From assembly GCF_001719045.1 (NCBI RefSeq), contig NZ_CP015423.1, positions 2,688,001 through 2,752,000 of the forward strand: a DNA stretch of 64,000 bases, in the 5' to 3' direction. The notes beneath the pieces were generated by a model. It did not search any database. It saw nothing but the letters and a program-made list of their open reading frames with translations, and was not told where the DNA came from. Shown here in pieces: positions 18,115 through 26,745 of the stretch (position 1 is its first letter; every line of letters starts with the position of its first letter). The stretch is from Paenibacillus polymyxa (lineage in GTDB: Bacteria > Bacillota > Bacilli > Paenibacillales > Paenibacillaceae). The translations under genes and the position numbers were made by a program.

Positions 18115-18693
18115 ATGGAAAAATCCTCAGATGTGCTAACCAAGGAACAGATTCTCATTGCTACTGAAGACACACTTAGGCGTTTTGGTGTAGCCAAAAC
18201 CTCCGTAACCGATGTTGCCAAAGTATTGGGAGTAAGTCATGGCACCATTTACCGACACTTTAAAAGTAAGGCCGAGCTTCTTGAAGGCGTGACCGAGAAA
18301 TGGCTGAATGAAAAGATTATTGGCCCGTTAACGGAGGTCTGTCAGAATTCATCTATACTGGGAACGCCACATTTAAAACGATATATACAGACCTTGGTTG
18401 AACTCAAACAGTATTATGCTCGCGACGACGAGGAAATGTTCGAGATGTATACGAGGGTCACCGAGCAAGCCGCTGATTTAATCGACCAGCATATCGCCCA
18501 CATTGTGGATCATCTCGCTGATATCATTGCACGCGGGGACATCATATCAGATCAGCCAGCCCAACTGGCGCGTACCCTTTTCTATGCCACAGCCCGTTTT
18601 CATCACCCCGCTCATGCTTACGAATGGAAGAGCCCTGTGATTAATCAGGAGTTTTCGGATGTGTGGACGCTTTTAGAAAAAGGAATCACTTAA
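18115..18693 (+). CDS. TetR/AcrR-family transcriptional regulator
   Basis: An N-terminal TetR helix-turn-helix (RRFGVAKTSVTDVAKVLGVSHGTIYRHFKSKAELLEGV) is followed by an all-helical ligand domain, about 192 residues from the ATG at 18115. The strong ribosome site AAGGAGG at 18079 is too far from this ATG. The reading frame is open back to TTG at 18061, with GTG at 18085 overlapping the site, so the true start is uncertain. It is first in an apparent operon with an SDR reductase (30 bases later) and a Crp/Fnr gene. It probably represses that operon through the palindrome upstream. Confidence 0.85.
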   Translation: MEKSSDVLTKEQILIATEDTLRRFGVAKTSVTDVAKVLGVSHGTIYRHFKSKAELLEGVTEKWLNEKIIGPLTEVCQNSSILGTPHLKRYIQTLVELKQYYARDDEEMFEMYTRVTEQAADLIDQHIAHIVDHLADIIARGDIISDQPAQLARTLFYATARFHHPAHAYEWKSPVINQEFSDVWTLLEKGIT

Positions 18694-18723
18694 AATAGAT
18701 ATGGAAAGCAGGGCTGAACACAT

Positions 18724-19464
18724 ATGAAGCATTTGGACGGAAAAACAGCAATTATCACCGGGTCCTCCAGAGGGATTGGACGTGCCATTGCCGAGCAACT
18801 GGCTGATCTAGGCGCTAATGTAGTCATCAATTATGCCAGCAGTCCGGACAAAGCCCAAGAAGTCATGGAGAGCATTATCCAAAAAGGCGGCAAAGCCATA
18901 GCACTTCACGCTGATCTGGGCAAAATGAGTGATATTGAAGCATTATTTACAAATACGATTGCTAAATTTGGTAAAGTGGATATTCTGGTTAACAACGCTG
19001 GGCTGATGATCACCCAACCTCTGGCTGAGGTAACCGAAGCTGATTTTGACAAACAATTCGCACTGAATGTAAAGGGTACTTTCTTTGCCTGTCAGCAAGC
19101 CATGAAATATATGGAGGACTACGGAAGAATCGTGAACCTGTCCACATCCGTAATCGGACAAATGTTCCCGGCATATAGCGTATACGCAGGTACCAAGGGC
19201 GCAGTGGAGCAATTTACACGTCAGCTAGCCAAGGAGTTCGGAAGCAAGCAAATTACGATCAACGCCGTGGCTCCCGGTCCTGTGAACACCGAGCTTTTCC
19301 AAGCAGGAAAAACCGAGCAGCAAATCGAAGGCATGAAAAAAATGAATGCTATGGGTCGGCTCGGCGAACCGGAAGATATCGCTGATGTGATTGAGTTCCT
19401 GGTCAGCGCCAAATCACAGTGGGTTACCGGACAGACGATCCGCGTCAATGGCGGGTTCATCTAA
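18724..19464 (+). CDS. SDR-family oxidoreductase, TetR-linked
   Basis: A complete 246-residue classical SDR. It has TGSSRGIG at 12-19, NNAG at 90-93, and catalytic Ser140-141 region, Tyr154 and Lys158 (YAGTK), ending with the usual VTGQTIRVNGGFI. The fold and length match FabG-like 3-oxoacyl or sugar/aldehyde reductases. It lies 30 bases after the TetR regulator and 36 bases before the Crp/Fnr start, so the three are probably one transcript. The ribosome site is modest (GCAGGG). The substrate is not evident. Confidence 0.87.
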   Translation: MKHLDGKTAIITGSSRGIGRAIAEQLADLGANVVINYASSPDKAQEVMESIIQKGGKAIALHADLGKMSDIEALFTNTIAKFGKVDILVNNAGLMITQPLAEVTEADFDKQFALNVKGTFFACQQAMKYMEDYGRIVNLSTSVIGQMFPAYSVYAGTKGAVEQFTRQLAKEFGSKQITINAVAPGPVNTELFQAGKTEQQIEGMKKMNAMGRLGEPEDIADVIEFLVSAKSQWVTGQTIRVNGGFI

Positions 19465-19500
19465 AAGCTGGAATACATGGAATGGAGGCTGTTTACGTTC

Positions 19501-20037
19501 ATGATATTACACAAAGGCGAGACCTTATTTCGACAAGGAGAATCCGGTCCTTTATATCACTTAAAGAGCGGCTTGTTAAAAATTGTCCGAGTCCATGAAG
19601 ACGGCTCGCAAATTTTAGTTAATGTGATTGTGCCCGATGAAATCATCCCGCACCACTCCCTGATCAGCCCCAATCCTTATTATGGTACAGCGGTGGCGTT
19701 GGTAACCTCTGAGATTGGGGTTTTGTCGCAAAAAGAATGGTATCTAAAGCTGGAGCAAGACCCAGCTCAATGTCGGGAGATCGCTTTGCAGCTACAGGAC
19801 AAGTTGCGCATGATGCAGCAACGAATTGACCAGCTCACCGAGGTGTCACCTGCCGAGAAGCTTCGGAAGCTTCAACGCTGGTTCCACTCCTACATCGCAC
19901 CCGCCACGTTAACGGACGTGCTGACGCAGGAGGAAATCGGCCAGTTTATAGGGCTGCGTCGGGAGACGATTAATCGGCTATTGCGTGCTTCAAGCGCTCC
20001 TTCTGCAAAAGATGATGACGATAATGCATCTCGATGA
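19501..20037 (+). CDS. Crp/Fnr-family transcriptional regulator
   Basis: The 178-residue product has an N-terminal cyclic-nucleotide-binding-like beta-barrel (LHKGETLFRQGESGPLYHLKSGLLKI). A dimerisation helix follows (about 95-125), then a C-terminal Crp helix-turn-helix (LTQEEIGQFIGLRRETINRLLR). No Cys cluster for an Fnr iron-sulfur centre is present, and the classical cAMP-contacting Arg/Ser pair is not evident, so the signal is unknown. The start at 19501 is favoured because GGAGG lies just upstream; an in-frame ATG at 19477 has no ribosome site. Its 3' end overlaps the convergent DinB gene by 68 bases, and the last 15 residues (ASSAPSAKDDDDNASR) look low-complexity. Confidence 0.8.
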   Translation: MILHKGETLFRQGESGPLYHLKSGLLKIVRVHEDGSQILVNVIVPDEIIPHHSLISPNPYYGTAVALVTSEIGVLSQKEWYLKLEQDPAQCREIALQLQDKLRMMQQRIDQLTEVSPAEKLRKLQRWFHSYIAPATLTDVLTQEEIGQFIGLRRETINRLLRASSAPSAKDDDDNASR

Positions 20038-20491
20038 GCGAAAACCACTCTCCAGCATTCAGCGCGCCGAATCTGGGATGAGAGACGGTAGACGGCCCTG
20101 TTGATTTCCCAACGGTTGGCTCAATCTCTCTCATCTTGCGGATCACGACGTTTAATCCCTCCACAATTTCTTCTTTGCTAGTGGGTTGTTGGGGAGTGTA
20201 CTGCGGGGATGGTGGAACTTGGATACGCATTGGTGGAAAGCTCCCCAGATTAAAAATGGCCGTGCCTGCCTCCGTTTTAACTCCTGTCTCCCCATTAGGC
20301 TGTAGACAAAGATCAATGTTCTTAAGATGCATATACAGTGCAGAGTTCACCAAATGAAGATACATTTGTCCAAGCGACCATTGCCCCTCCTGAGGTGTGT
20401 ACTGCAGTTGCTCCAAGCTAAAGCTGTCCAATTCAAGAAGATAGTGTTGTGCCGTTTCTTCGAAACGCTGTAATGTTTCAGTTGTATTCAT
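19970..20491 (-). CDS. DinB-family protein
   Basis: A 173-residue four-helix-bundle protein of the DinB/YfiT superfamily. Members bind a divalent metal through three histidines and often act as thiol transferases or damage-inducible proteins of unclear role. Visible elements are the N-terminal ETLQRFEETAQHYLLELDS helix, QWSLGQMYLHLVNSALYMH with a metal-ligand His, and the C-terminal MHYRHHLLQKERL helix with the other histidines. It is a single gene converging with and overlapping the Crp/Fnr gene. The precise substrate thiol is unknown. Confidence 0.8.
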   Translation of the reverse strand: MNTTETLQRFEETAQHYLLELDSFSLEQLQYTPQEGQWSLGQMYLHLVNSALYMHLKNIDLCLQPNGETGVKTEAGTAIFNLGSFPPMRIQVPPSPQYTPQQPTSKEEIVEGLNVVIRKMREIEPTVGKSTGPSTVSHPRFGALNAGEWFSLIEMHYRHHLLQKERLKHAIAD

Positions 20492-20538
20492 ATATTAATC
20501 ATTGCCCCTCTCTATCAAAGTAGCTTTACTATACAAAA

Positions 20539-20568
20539 ATGCTACTGACAGCATTATGTCAGTAGCAT
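20539..20568 (-). terminator. Terminator containing the WYL-regulator stop codon
   Basis: A perfect 12-bp stem ATGCTACTGACA / TGTCAGTAGCAT with a six-base loop, followed on the minus strand by TTTTTGTAT. The TGA stop (20561-20559) and the last codons of the upstream gene are inside the stem. Confidence 0.85.
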
Positions 20569-21503
20569 TTCAACATTTTTTCCACTTCTGTACGTATCCG
20601 CTCCCGGAGCGACTCAGGCTCCAGCACAACCATATCCGCGCCCCATCCAAGTACCCATTGCAGTAATTCCTCCGGCTGTCTGACGCGGAAGAGTATATGT
20701 AGTCCATCTGCACGCTCCTCTATGGCCTCCATATAAAAGTTGTTCGCTTCCTTCACCTTATCTGCGATATCCGAACGTGCTAGTATGCAAACAGTTACAT
20801 GACGGTCATCGGTTTGCTTGTAATCCTGCAAATGAAAATCGACAGGCAACTGAAACCTGTCCTCCAGCACGATAAGCTCGTCCATACGTGACAGACGGAA
20901 ATGGCGAAGCTGCTGCCTCAATTCACATTGCCCAATTAACACCCAAGAACCACGGAGTAGGACAAGACCATAAGGAGCGACCACACGCACACTTTGACGA
21001 TTCCCGTCAGCCTCTGGCATTCTTTTGGAGTAGCCAAACTGTACTTTCCGTTTTTCCAATACAGCGAGACGCAGCGTTTCCAAATAGGTTTTCTCTCTAT
21101 GGTTTGCTCCTTCACCCACCGCGAGCAGTCTGATGGTCGTACGCACCCGGGAGACTTCCCTGCGAACGTTCTCCGGTAAAATGGCTTCAATCTTCCTGCG
21201 GGAAGTTTGCGCCTTGATACCGTAGTCTGTATCAAATTTTTGTTCGACAAAATCCGTTCCGATTAGCAACGCCACAGCCTCTTCTGCGGTAAAGCTCAAG
21301 GGGGGCAGGAAGTACCCCTCCATCAAGGAATATCCAATGCCCGGTGCTCCTACAATCGGTACGCCCGATTCACTTAGAGCCTGAATATCTCGATAGATGG
21401 TCCTCACACTCGTTTCGAATATGGCTGCCAAATCCTCGGCTCGTACAATATCCTTACGCTGCAACTCTAGCAAGATCGCTAGCATACGATCTGTTTTATT
21501 CAT
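20559..21503 (-). CDS. YafY-type HTH/WYL-domain transcriptional regulator
   Basis: A 314-residue regulator. It has an N-terminal DeoR-like winged helix (RAEDLAAIFETSVRTIYRDIQALSESGVPIVGAPGIGYSLMEGYFLPPL), a WYL sensor domain in the middle and a C-terminal WCX-like extension. WYL domains bind nucleotides or other ligands, and such proteins often regulate DNA-repair or stress genes. The ATG at 21503 has GAGGGG seven bases upstream and replaces a longer frame beginning at 21572. It is monocistronic. The target is unknown. Confidence 0.87.
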   Translation of the reverse strand: MNKTDRMLAILLELQRKDIVRAEDLAAIFETSVRTIYRDIQALSESGVPIVGAPGIGYSLMEGYFLPPLSFTAEEAVALLIGTDFVEQKFDTDYGIKAQTSRRKIEAILPENVRREVSRVRTTIRLLAVGEGANHREKTYLETLRLAVLEKRKVQFGYSKRMPEADGNRQSVRVVAPYGLVLLRGSWVLIGQCELRQQLRHFRLSRMDELIVLEDRFQLPVDFHLQDYKQTDDRHVTVCILARSDIADKVKEANNFYMEAIEERADGLHILFRVRQPEELLQWVLGWGADMVVLEPESLRERIRTEVEKMLKCY

Positions 21504-21550
21504 ACCACGGCCCCTCTCTGGAAGGATCAAAAATGCAGAAATACAAAAAA

Positions 21551-21585
21551 GCAATAAGGGCAGTACAGTCACTGCGACTTATTGC
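21551..21585 (-). terminator. Terminator after the GIY-YIG gene
   Basis: GCAATAAG pairs with CTTATTGC, and GCAGT with ACTGC inside. The stem is flanked by A6 and T6 tracts, directly downstream of the minus-strand GIY-YIG gene. Confidence 0.75.
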
Positions 21586-21611
21586 TCTTTTTTCATATGG
21601 AAGTTACTCCA

Positions 21612-21968
21612 TTACTTAAAAAATACTTTTTCGACGTTATATTTAGCCTTTTGTGAATTGATGATGTAGGTTTCATAAATTTCTCGCTCTACTGCATCTT
21701 CCACAATACAAACCTCAATAATCGCTACTTCGTTCCGCTTGTCCTTGATCGGCGATACGGTATCTTCAAAATGCTTTTTGATTCTTTGTCTCAGCTTTCT
21801 TGCTTTACCAACAAACAGCAATTCCTCCTGGGTGTTGTAGAACATAAAGATACCAGCCTTATCTCTAGGGATCAGGTGAAAGTCGGTAAATCCGTAAATA
21901 TGGCTAAGCTCAGGGTTAACCTGTTTGGTAATCGTGATATCCGGAGTTGGAATTGTTATATTAATCAC
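21612..21968 (-). CDS. Small GIY-YIG-domain protein (UvrC N-terminal-like)
   Basis: This 118-residue protein consists almost only of a GIY-YIG nuclease fold. GIFMFYN stands for the GIY motif, LLFVGKARKLRQRIKKHF for YIG plus the catalytic Arg, and EREIYETYIIN carries the metal-binding Glu. This layout matches the N-terminal incision domain of UvrC and the short proteins often annotated as nucleotide-excision-repair endonucleases in Bacillales. There is no DNA-binding extension as in homing endonucleases. It is monocistronic. Nuclease activity is plausible since the Arg and Glu are kept, but the YIG Tyr is Phe. Confidence 0.75.
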   Translation of the reverse strand: MINITIPTPDITITKQVNPELSHIYGFTDFHLIPRDKAGIFMFYNTQEELLFVGKARKLRQRIKKHFEDTVSPIKDKRNEVAIIEVCIVEDAVEREIYETYIINSQKAKYNVEKVFFK

Positions 21969-22184
21969 TATGTCACTTCCTCATTCTATATAGGTGTAAA
22001 TATTATCACAAATCCTGCGGTAACACCATTTAATAATCCTTGCCCCATCACAAGACAGATCGGTAGAAATTTTATAACTTACCTACTATGCGAGTACGTC
22101 GGTTTCCGTTACAATATGTCAGTGTGATTCTGGCATCGGCAGATTGACGCGTACTTGAACATTATTGGAGGCTCCTATTTTTTT

Positions 22185-22808
22185 ATGCAAAATGAATCTC
22201 ATTCTAACGTAAAAATCATAACGGCCGATCCGAGTGCGATCGGCCTGTTTGGCTTGGCTATTGTAACGCTTGTGGCTTCATCCCAAAAGCTTGGCCTCAC
22301 CGAAGGCTTAAGCTTCATCATCCCTTGGGCTATATTTCTCGGTGCTTTTGCACAGCTATTTGCTTCCATTCAGGATGCAAAACATAACAACACCTTCGGC
22401 ATGACGGCATTTGGTGCTTACGCCTTCTTCTGGTTGGCTGTAGCCAGTAGCTGGATGATTAAAATGGGAGTATTCGGCTCAGAGCTGGCATCTGCTGTAG
22501 ATGGCAAACAGCTCGGCTTTGCCTTTGCGGGCTATCTCATCTTTACGCTTTTCATGACCATTGGAGCGATGGAGACGCATAAGGTTTTATTCTTTATTTT
22601 TGTGTTGATTGATTTTCTGTTCCTCGGTCTTAGCTTCGATGCATTTGGCGTTGCCCCAGAGGTGTTCCATACCATCGCCGCTTATGCTGAAATGGGCATT
22701 GGTCTGCTCTCACTGTATGGTACAGGAGCTGCCGTTCTGAATGCTCATTTTGGCCGTACATTCCTGCCCGTCGGGCGTCCTTTCGGCATTTTTAAGCCAC
22801 GTCCTTAG
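22185..22808 (+). CDS. Acetate uptake transporter, GPR1/FUN34/YaaH (SatP) family
   Basis: A 207-residue membrane protein with six transmembrane segments. It begins with the family signature region (ADPSAIGLFGLAIVTLV, corresponding to NPAPLGLxGF). Members form hexameric acetate/succinate-proton symporters or channels. I use the ATG at 22185, preceded by GGAGG at 13 bases; an upstream in-frame TTG lies before that site. It is monocistronic, followed by an imperfect hairpin that is repeated elsewhere in the window. Confidence 0.85.
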   Translation: MQNESHSNVKIITADPSAIGLFGLAIVTLVASSQKLGLTEGLSFIIPWAIFLGAFAQLFASIQDAKHNNTFGMTAFGAYAFFWLAVASSWMIKMGVFGSELASAVDGKQLGFAFAGYLIFTLFMTIGAMETHKVLFFIFVLIDFLFLGLSFDAFGVAPEVFHTIAAYAEMGIGLLSLYGTGAAVLNAHFGRTFLPVGRPFGIFKPRP

Positions 22809-22818
22809 CTGTATATGT

Positions 22819-22870
22819 AAACCTACAAAGCCGCCTTTCGCGCCGATCCGCGTTAAGGACGGTTTTGTTT
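22819..22870. repeat. Dispersed hairpin repeat, copy A
   Basis: A roughly 52-base element (core CAAAGCCGCCTTTCGCGC ... GCGTTAAGGACGGTTTTG) folds into an imperfect hairpin after the acetate transporter. It is about 85% identical to copy B at 27072-27125. It probably acts as a terminator here, although the stem has drifted to several G-T pairs. Confidence 0.7.
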
Positions 22871-22985
22871 CTTTTCCATCACTCCCTCCGTATCAAAAAA
22901 ATACTAAAGAGAGTCGTTTAGTGAATATAAAAGCCCACAATGATAACAATATACATAAATTGTAATCAAAGGGGTATTTGTAAAA

Positions 22986-24524
22986 ATGACACAAGGCGAA
23001 TCTCGTACCACATTTCCGCAATTTCCCGAATCATATTGGTTAGCTTCAACTGACATCCCCAACTTTCCCAAACTTAGTGAAGATATTCAGGTGGATGTTG
23101 CCATTGTAGGTGCGGGGATTACTGGTATTACCACTGCTTATTTACTTTCTAAAAAAGGACTAAACGTCGCAGTCGTCGACGCAGGGCGGATACTTCATGG
23201 AACAACGGGCCATACGACCGCCAAAATTACCGCACAACATGATTTGATCTACAGCGAGTTTCTTTCACATTTTGGCAAGGAAAAAACCCGGCTCTATTAT
23301 GAAGCTAACCGCGATGCTCTTGAATTTATCAGACAAACGGTAGAAGAGTACCATATCGATTGTCAATTTACAGAAGAAGATGCCTACGTTTATACATGTG
23401 CGGATACGCATGTGGAAAAAATCAACGACGAATATAAAGCTTACAAGGAACTTGGCATCCCGGGAAGTTATATCGAACAAACGCCTCTGCCCTTTTCAAC
23501 TAAAGCAGCTATTATGATGGAAAACCAAGCTCAGTTTAATCCGATTCCTTTCTTAAGGTATCTAGCCAATCAAGTCATCCGGCAAGGCGGGAAGATTTAT
23601 GAGCAGACCACCGTTGTAGGTGTGGATAAGGGAACCCCCTCCATTATTAATACAAGCGACGGGCACAAAATCACCTGCAACTATGTCGTATCCTCCTCGC
23701 ATTTTCCGTTCAATGATCCAAACAGTCTTTATTTTGCGCGATTGCATGCCGAGCGATCTTATGTACTAGCGGTCAAGACGGACAAAACCTATCCGGGTGG
23801 TATGTACCTAAGTGCGGAAACCCCCAAACGTTCGCTTCGCTCTGTACTAATAAACGGAGAACCGATGGTTATCGTCGGTGGGGAAGGCCACAAAACGGGA
23901 CAAGGAATCTGTACTTTCCAGTACTATGAAGCTTTACAAAAGTTTGCGGAGCAAACATTTGGATTAAAGGAGATCGTTTATCGCTGGTCGGCCCAAGACT
24001 TGTATACGCTAGACAAACTCCCTTATATTGGGCAGGAACTATCTAACACTTCTAACATCCTCGTTGCTACGGGGTATAGAAAATGGGGGATGACCACAAG
24101 TGTAGCGGCGGCTTTATTAAATACGAATCTGATTACCAGAGAGGAAAGCCCGTATCAGGATCTTTTCTCCCCTTCAAGATTTCATATGGACCCTGACATT
24201 AAAACATTTGTGACTCAAAATGCGAATGTGGCTAAACATTTGATTGCTGGGAAATTGGGGATCAACTACAAAAAAGCCGAAGAACTGCAGCACGACGAAG
24301 GGGCGGTCATTCGGGTGAACGGCAAAAGAGCGGGCGCATACCGCGACCCACAAGGAGCATTACACCTAGTGGACACAACATGCACCCATATGGGTTGCGA
24401 AGTCGAGTGGAATGAGGCGGAAAGAACATGGGATTGCCCTTGTCATGGCTCACGCTTTTCATATCAAGGCGAAGTCATTGAAGGTCCGGCCAAAAAATCG
24501 CTTGGCAAGGTTGAAGGGGAATAG
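22986..24524 (+). CDS. FAD-dependent oxidoreductase with C-terminal Rieske domain
   Basis: A 512-residue fusion like B. subtilis YhfW. The N-terminal DAO-type FAD domain shows GAGITGITTAYLLSKKGLNVAVVDAG at about 39-64 and a GHTTAKITAQH segment. The C-terminal ~95 residues are a Rieske [2Fe-2S] domain with ligands in CTHMGCEV and CPCHGSRF. Electron transfer between flavin and the iron-sulfur centre is expected; the substrate is unknown. The ribosome site is AAAGGGG. It is upstream of, and oriented with, the spore-coat/ADH cluster but separated by about 170 bases. Confidence 0.88.
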   Translation: MTQGESRTTFPQFPESYWLASTDIPNFPKLSEDIQVDVAIVGAGITGITTAYLLSKKGLNVAVVDAGRILHGTTGHTTAKITAQHDLIYSEFLSHFGKEKTRLYYEANRDALEFIRQTVEEYHIDCQFTEEDAYVYTCADTHVEKINDEYKAYKELGIPGSYIEQTPLPFSTKAAIMMENQAQFNPIPFLRYLANQVIRQGGKIYEQTTVVGVDKGTPSIINTSDGHKITCNYVVSSSHFPFNDPNSLYFARLHAERSYVLAVKTDKTYPGGMYLSAETPKRSLRSVLINGEPMVIVGGEGHKTGQGICTFQYYEALQKFAEQTFGLKEIVYRWSAQDLYTLDKLPYIGQELSNTSNILVATGYRKWGMTTSVAAALLNTNLITREESPYQDLFSPSRFHMDPDIKTFVTQNANVAKHLIAGKLGINYKKAEELQHDEGAVIRVNGKRAGAYRDPQGALHLVDTTCTHMGCEVEWNEAERTWDCPCHGSRFSYQGEVIEGPAKKSLGKVEGE

Positions 24525-24637
24525 CACCAACCTTTGTATGCTTAAGGAGACTCAAGAGCACAGGCCTTACTGGAATAGCTCGCTGTTCTTCCAAAAGAGT
24601 CCCCCTCGTTCGGTAACCCAACCTTTTCATAGCTCTG

Positions 24638-24669
24638 AATAAACAAAGTTACGCTGGACAACATACCTT
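24638..24669 (+). promoter_or_regulatory. Possible sporulation (sigma-E/K-like) promoter
   Basis: GAATAAA (24638) and CATACCTT (24662), spaced 17 bases, loosely resemble mother-cell sigma-E elements and lie just upstream of the coat-protein cluster. The -35 match is weak. Confidence 0.28.
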
Positions 24670-24696
24670 TGAGAATCATAAAAGAAAGGTGATCCT

Positions 24697-24948
24697 ATGA
24701 TAAGCCAACAGTCTGCATTAGCGGCGCATGAGTCCCTAGAGATCCACGAAGCGCTTAATTTTAAAACGTTATGCTTAGCTAAGTCCAAATTAATGCAGGG
24801 CTTAGTATTCGATCAAGAGCTAAAGGATTTAATGGAAAAAGATGTTCAGCAATCTATACAAGCTATTGCCGATTTGCAAGCATTGTATGTTAAAGCACCG
24901 TTTCAGGCACCTGTTCCAGAATTCCGACCAACACCAATTTTAAGTTGA
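24697..24948 (+). CDS. Small coat-associated helical protein, copy 1
   Basis: An 83-residue protein with ribosome site GAAAGGTG. It shares HExLExHE, FKxxCLxKSKxMQxL and a downstream DV/Q-rich helix with the 69-residue protein at 26536-26745, so the two are paralogues. Both sit immediately before a CotF-like gene. The sequence predicts two or three amphipathic helices with no membrane segment. By context it is probably a partner or half-unit of the CotF-like coat protein. This copy has a Pro-rich tail (APFQAPVPEFRPTP). Confidence 0.72.
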   Translation: MISQQSALAAHESLEIHEALNFKTLCLAKSKLMQGLVFDQELKDLMEKDVQQSIQAIADLQALYVKAPFQAPVPEFRPTPILS

Positions 24949-24959
24949 GGTGAAATGAT

Positions 24960-25370
24960 GTGACATTAAATCAGACCCAGTCCGCAAGAATGGATTATGT
25001 GGATCCAAAAAACTCATTAAATATGCCGGAAATGGCAGACATGACATTTGCGATGGACTTTCTGATTCGCGTCAAGGAAGGGGTTCGAAATACAGCCATA
25101 GCCTTGACGGAAACCGTCTCTCCAGATGCTAGAACTCTGTTGCGCACTCAATTGCATCAAGGCATCGCGTTTCATCAGGAAATCACTGATCTTATGGTAC
25201 GAAAAAAATGGTTTCATCCCTATGATCTGCAAAAGCAGTATCAATTGGATCAACTATCAGCCAACAAGACGGTGGACATCAGTAAAATGAAACTGTTCCC
25301 AGACGATACCACCCGCAAAGGTATGTTTGATCGCACGCCGGACGAACATATGGGAGGAAACCAGGCATGA
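24960..25370 (+). CDS. CotF-like spore coat protein, copy 1
   Basis: A 136-residue CotF-family protein, predicted helical (ferritin-like bundle), recognisable by [47 protein letters not shown]. It starts at GTG 24960, seven bases after GAGGTG. CotF proteins are found in the inner or outer coat of Bacillus and Paenibacillus endospores. The stop overlaps the alcohol-dehydrogenase ATG (ATGA), so translation is coupled. Compared with copy 2 it has an extra C-terminal tail of about 35 residues. Confidence 0.82.
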   Translation: MTLNQTQSARMDYVDPKNSLNMPEMADMTFAMDFLIRVKEGVRNTAIALTETVSPDARTLLRTQLHQGIAFHQEITDLMVRKKWFHPYDLQKQYQLDQLSANKTVDISKMKLFPDDTTRKGMFDRTPDEHMGGNQA

Positions 25371-26503
25371 AAGCAGTGACCTACCAAGGTATCAAAAACG
25401 TGGTGGTTAAAGATGTTCCAGACCCGAGTATTCAAAAGGCCGACGATGCGATTGTCAGACTGACGACAACCGCTATTTGTGGTTCAGATCTGCATCTCAT
25501 TCACGGAATGATTCCGAACTTACAAGAAAATTATGTAATCGGTCATGAACCGATGGGGGTTGTAGAGGAAGTCGGCAGCGGCGTAACCAACTTGAAAAAG
25601 GGAGACCGCGTAATCATTCCGTTCAACATAGCCTGCGGTGAATGCTTTTATTGTAAAAACCAATTGGAAAGCCAATGTGATCATTCTAATGAGCATGGAG
25701 AAATGGGCGGTTTTTTCGGCTATTCAGGAACAACCGGTGGATATCCGGGTGGACAAGCTGAATATTTACGTGTGCCTTTTGCCAACTTCACTCACTTCAA
25801 AATTCCGGAGAGTTGTGAACATCCTGACGAGAAGCTTTGCCTGATTGCTGATGCCATGACTACTGCATTTTGGAGCGTCGATAATGCCGGAGTGAAGAAG
25901 GGGGATACTGTCATTGTTATTGGCTGTGGGCCGGTAGGTTTGTTAGCGCAAAAGTTCGCCTGGTTCAAAGGGGCAAAACGAGTCATTGCGGCAGACTATC
26001 TGGATTATCGTCTGCAACATGCGAAGCGTACAAATCAAGTGGAGATTGTTAATGTGGAAACGCAAGAAAACGTTGGCAACTACCTGAAGGAGATGACCAA
26101 AGGAGGCGCGGACGTAGTTATTGATTGCTCCGGCATGAGCGGTAAAATGTCTCCGCTGGAATCCTTGGCTTCTGGTCTCAAACTTCACGGTGGAGCTTTA
26201 GGAGGATTGGTCATAGCCACACAAGCTGTCCGCAAAGGCGGGACCATTCAAGTTACCGGGGTATACGGCGGACGATATAACGGTTTTCCTTTGGGAGACA
26301 TTTTTCAGCGAAATGTTAATTTACGTACGGGACAGGCTCCCGTTATTCACTATATGCCATATATGTATGAGCTGATTGATACGGGAAAGGTGGACCCCGG
26401 AGACGTTGTTACACACGTCATTCCGTTAAGCGACGCCAAACGTGGATACGAAATTTTCGATACCAGACAAGACAATTGCATCAAAGTGGTACTTAAACCT
26501 TAA
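25367..26503 (+). CDS. Zinc-dependent alcohol/formaldehyde dehydrogenase-like enzyme (MDR family)
   Basis: This 378-residue medium-chain dehydrogenase resembles glutathione-independent formaldehyde dehydrogenases. The catalytic zinc site is in [10 protein letters not shown] and [12 protein letters not shown]; the structural-zinc cysteine cluster is in [16 protein letters not shown]; the nucleotide fold is at [14 protein letters not shown]. It is translationally coupled to the preceding CotF-like gene and followed 32 bases later by the second small-protein/CotF pair, so it belongs to a five-gene operon with coat proteins. A spore-associated role in detoxification or cross-linking is inference from context. 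Confidence 0.88.
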   Translation: MKAVTYQGIKNVVVKDVPDPSIQKADDAIVRLTTTAICGSDLHLIHGMIPNLQENYVIGHEPMGVVEEVGSGVTNLKKGDRVIIPFNIACGECFYCKNQLESQCDHSNEHGEMGGFFGYSGTTGGYPGGQAEYLRVPFANFTHFKIPESCEHPDEKLCLIADAMTTAFWSVDNAGVKKGDTVIVIGCGPVGLLAQKFAWFKGAKRVIAADYLDYRLQHAKRTNQVEIVNVETQENVGNYLKEMTKGGADVVIDCSGMSGKMSPLESLASGLKLHGGALGGLVIATQAVRKGGTIQVTGVYGGRYNGFPLGDIFQRNVNLRTGQAPVIHYMPYMYELIDTGKVDPGDVVTHVIPLSDAKRGYEIFDTRQDNCIKVVLKP

Positions 26504-26535
26504 CTATATATTGGAGTATTGGAGGTAAACGTCAT

Positions 26536-26745
26536 ATGGTGTATGGCCTGCATGAAACCCTTGAAGTCCATGAACTGTCAGCGTTCAAAGCAGTATGTCT
26601 TACCAAGTCCAAAACAATGCAAGCATTAATCTCTGATCCGACTCTCAAAGCTATATTACAGCAGGATGTTGACTTATCGACCCGCCAATTACAAGAACTC
26701 GGCACCCTCTTAGATCAAGCCATTTCACAGGAGGTTAAGCCATGA
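26536..26745 (+). CDS. Small coat-associated helical protein, copy 2
   Basis: A 69-residue paralogue of the protein at 24697-24948. Shared are HETLEVHE, FKAVCLTKSKTMQALI and the DVDLS helix; it lacks the Pro-rich tail. GGAGG lies ten bases before the ATG. Its stop overlaps the ATG of the following CotF-like gene by four bases. Such tight coupling suggests the two products act together in equal amounts, perhaps as one bundle. Confidence 0.75.
   Translation: MVYGLHETLEVHELSAFKAVCLTKSKTMQALISDPTLKAILQQDVDLSTRQLQELGTLLDQAISQEVKP

Noticed and set aside
21612..21968. Homing endonuclease of a mobile intron
   Set aside because: Only the GIY-YIG core is present with no DNA-binding modules, and no intron or intein surrounds it; it fits the small UvrC-like proteins.
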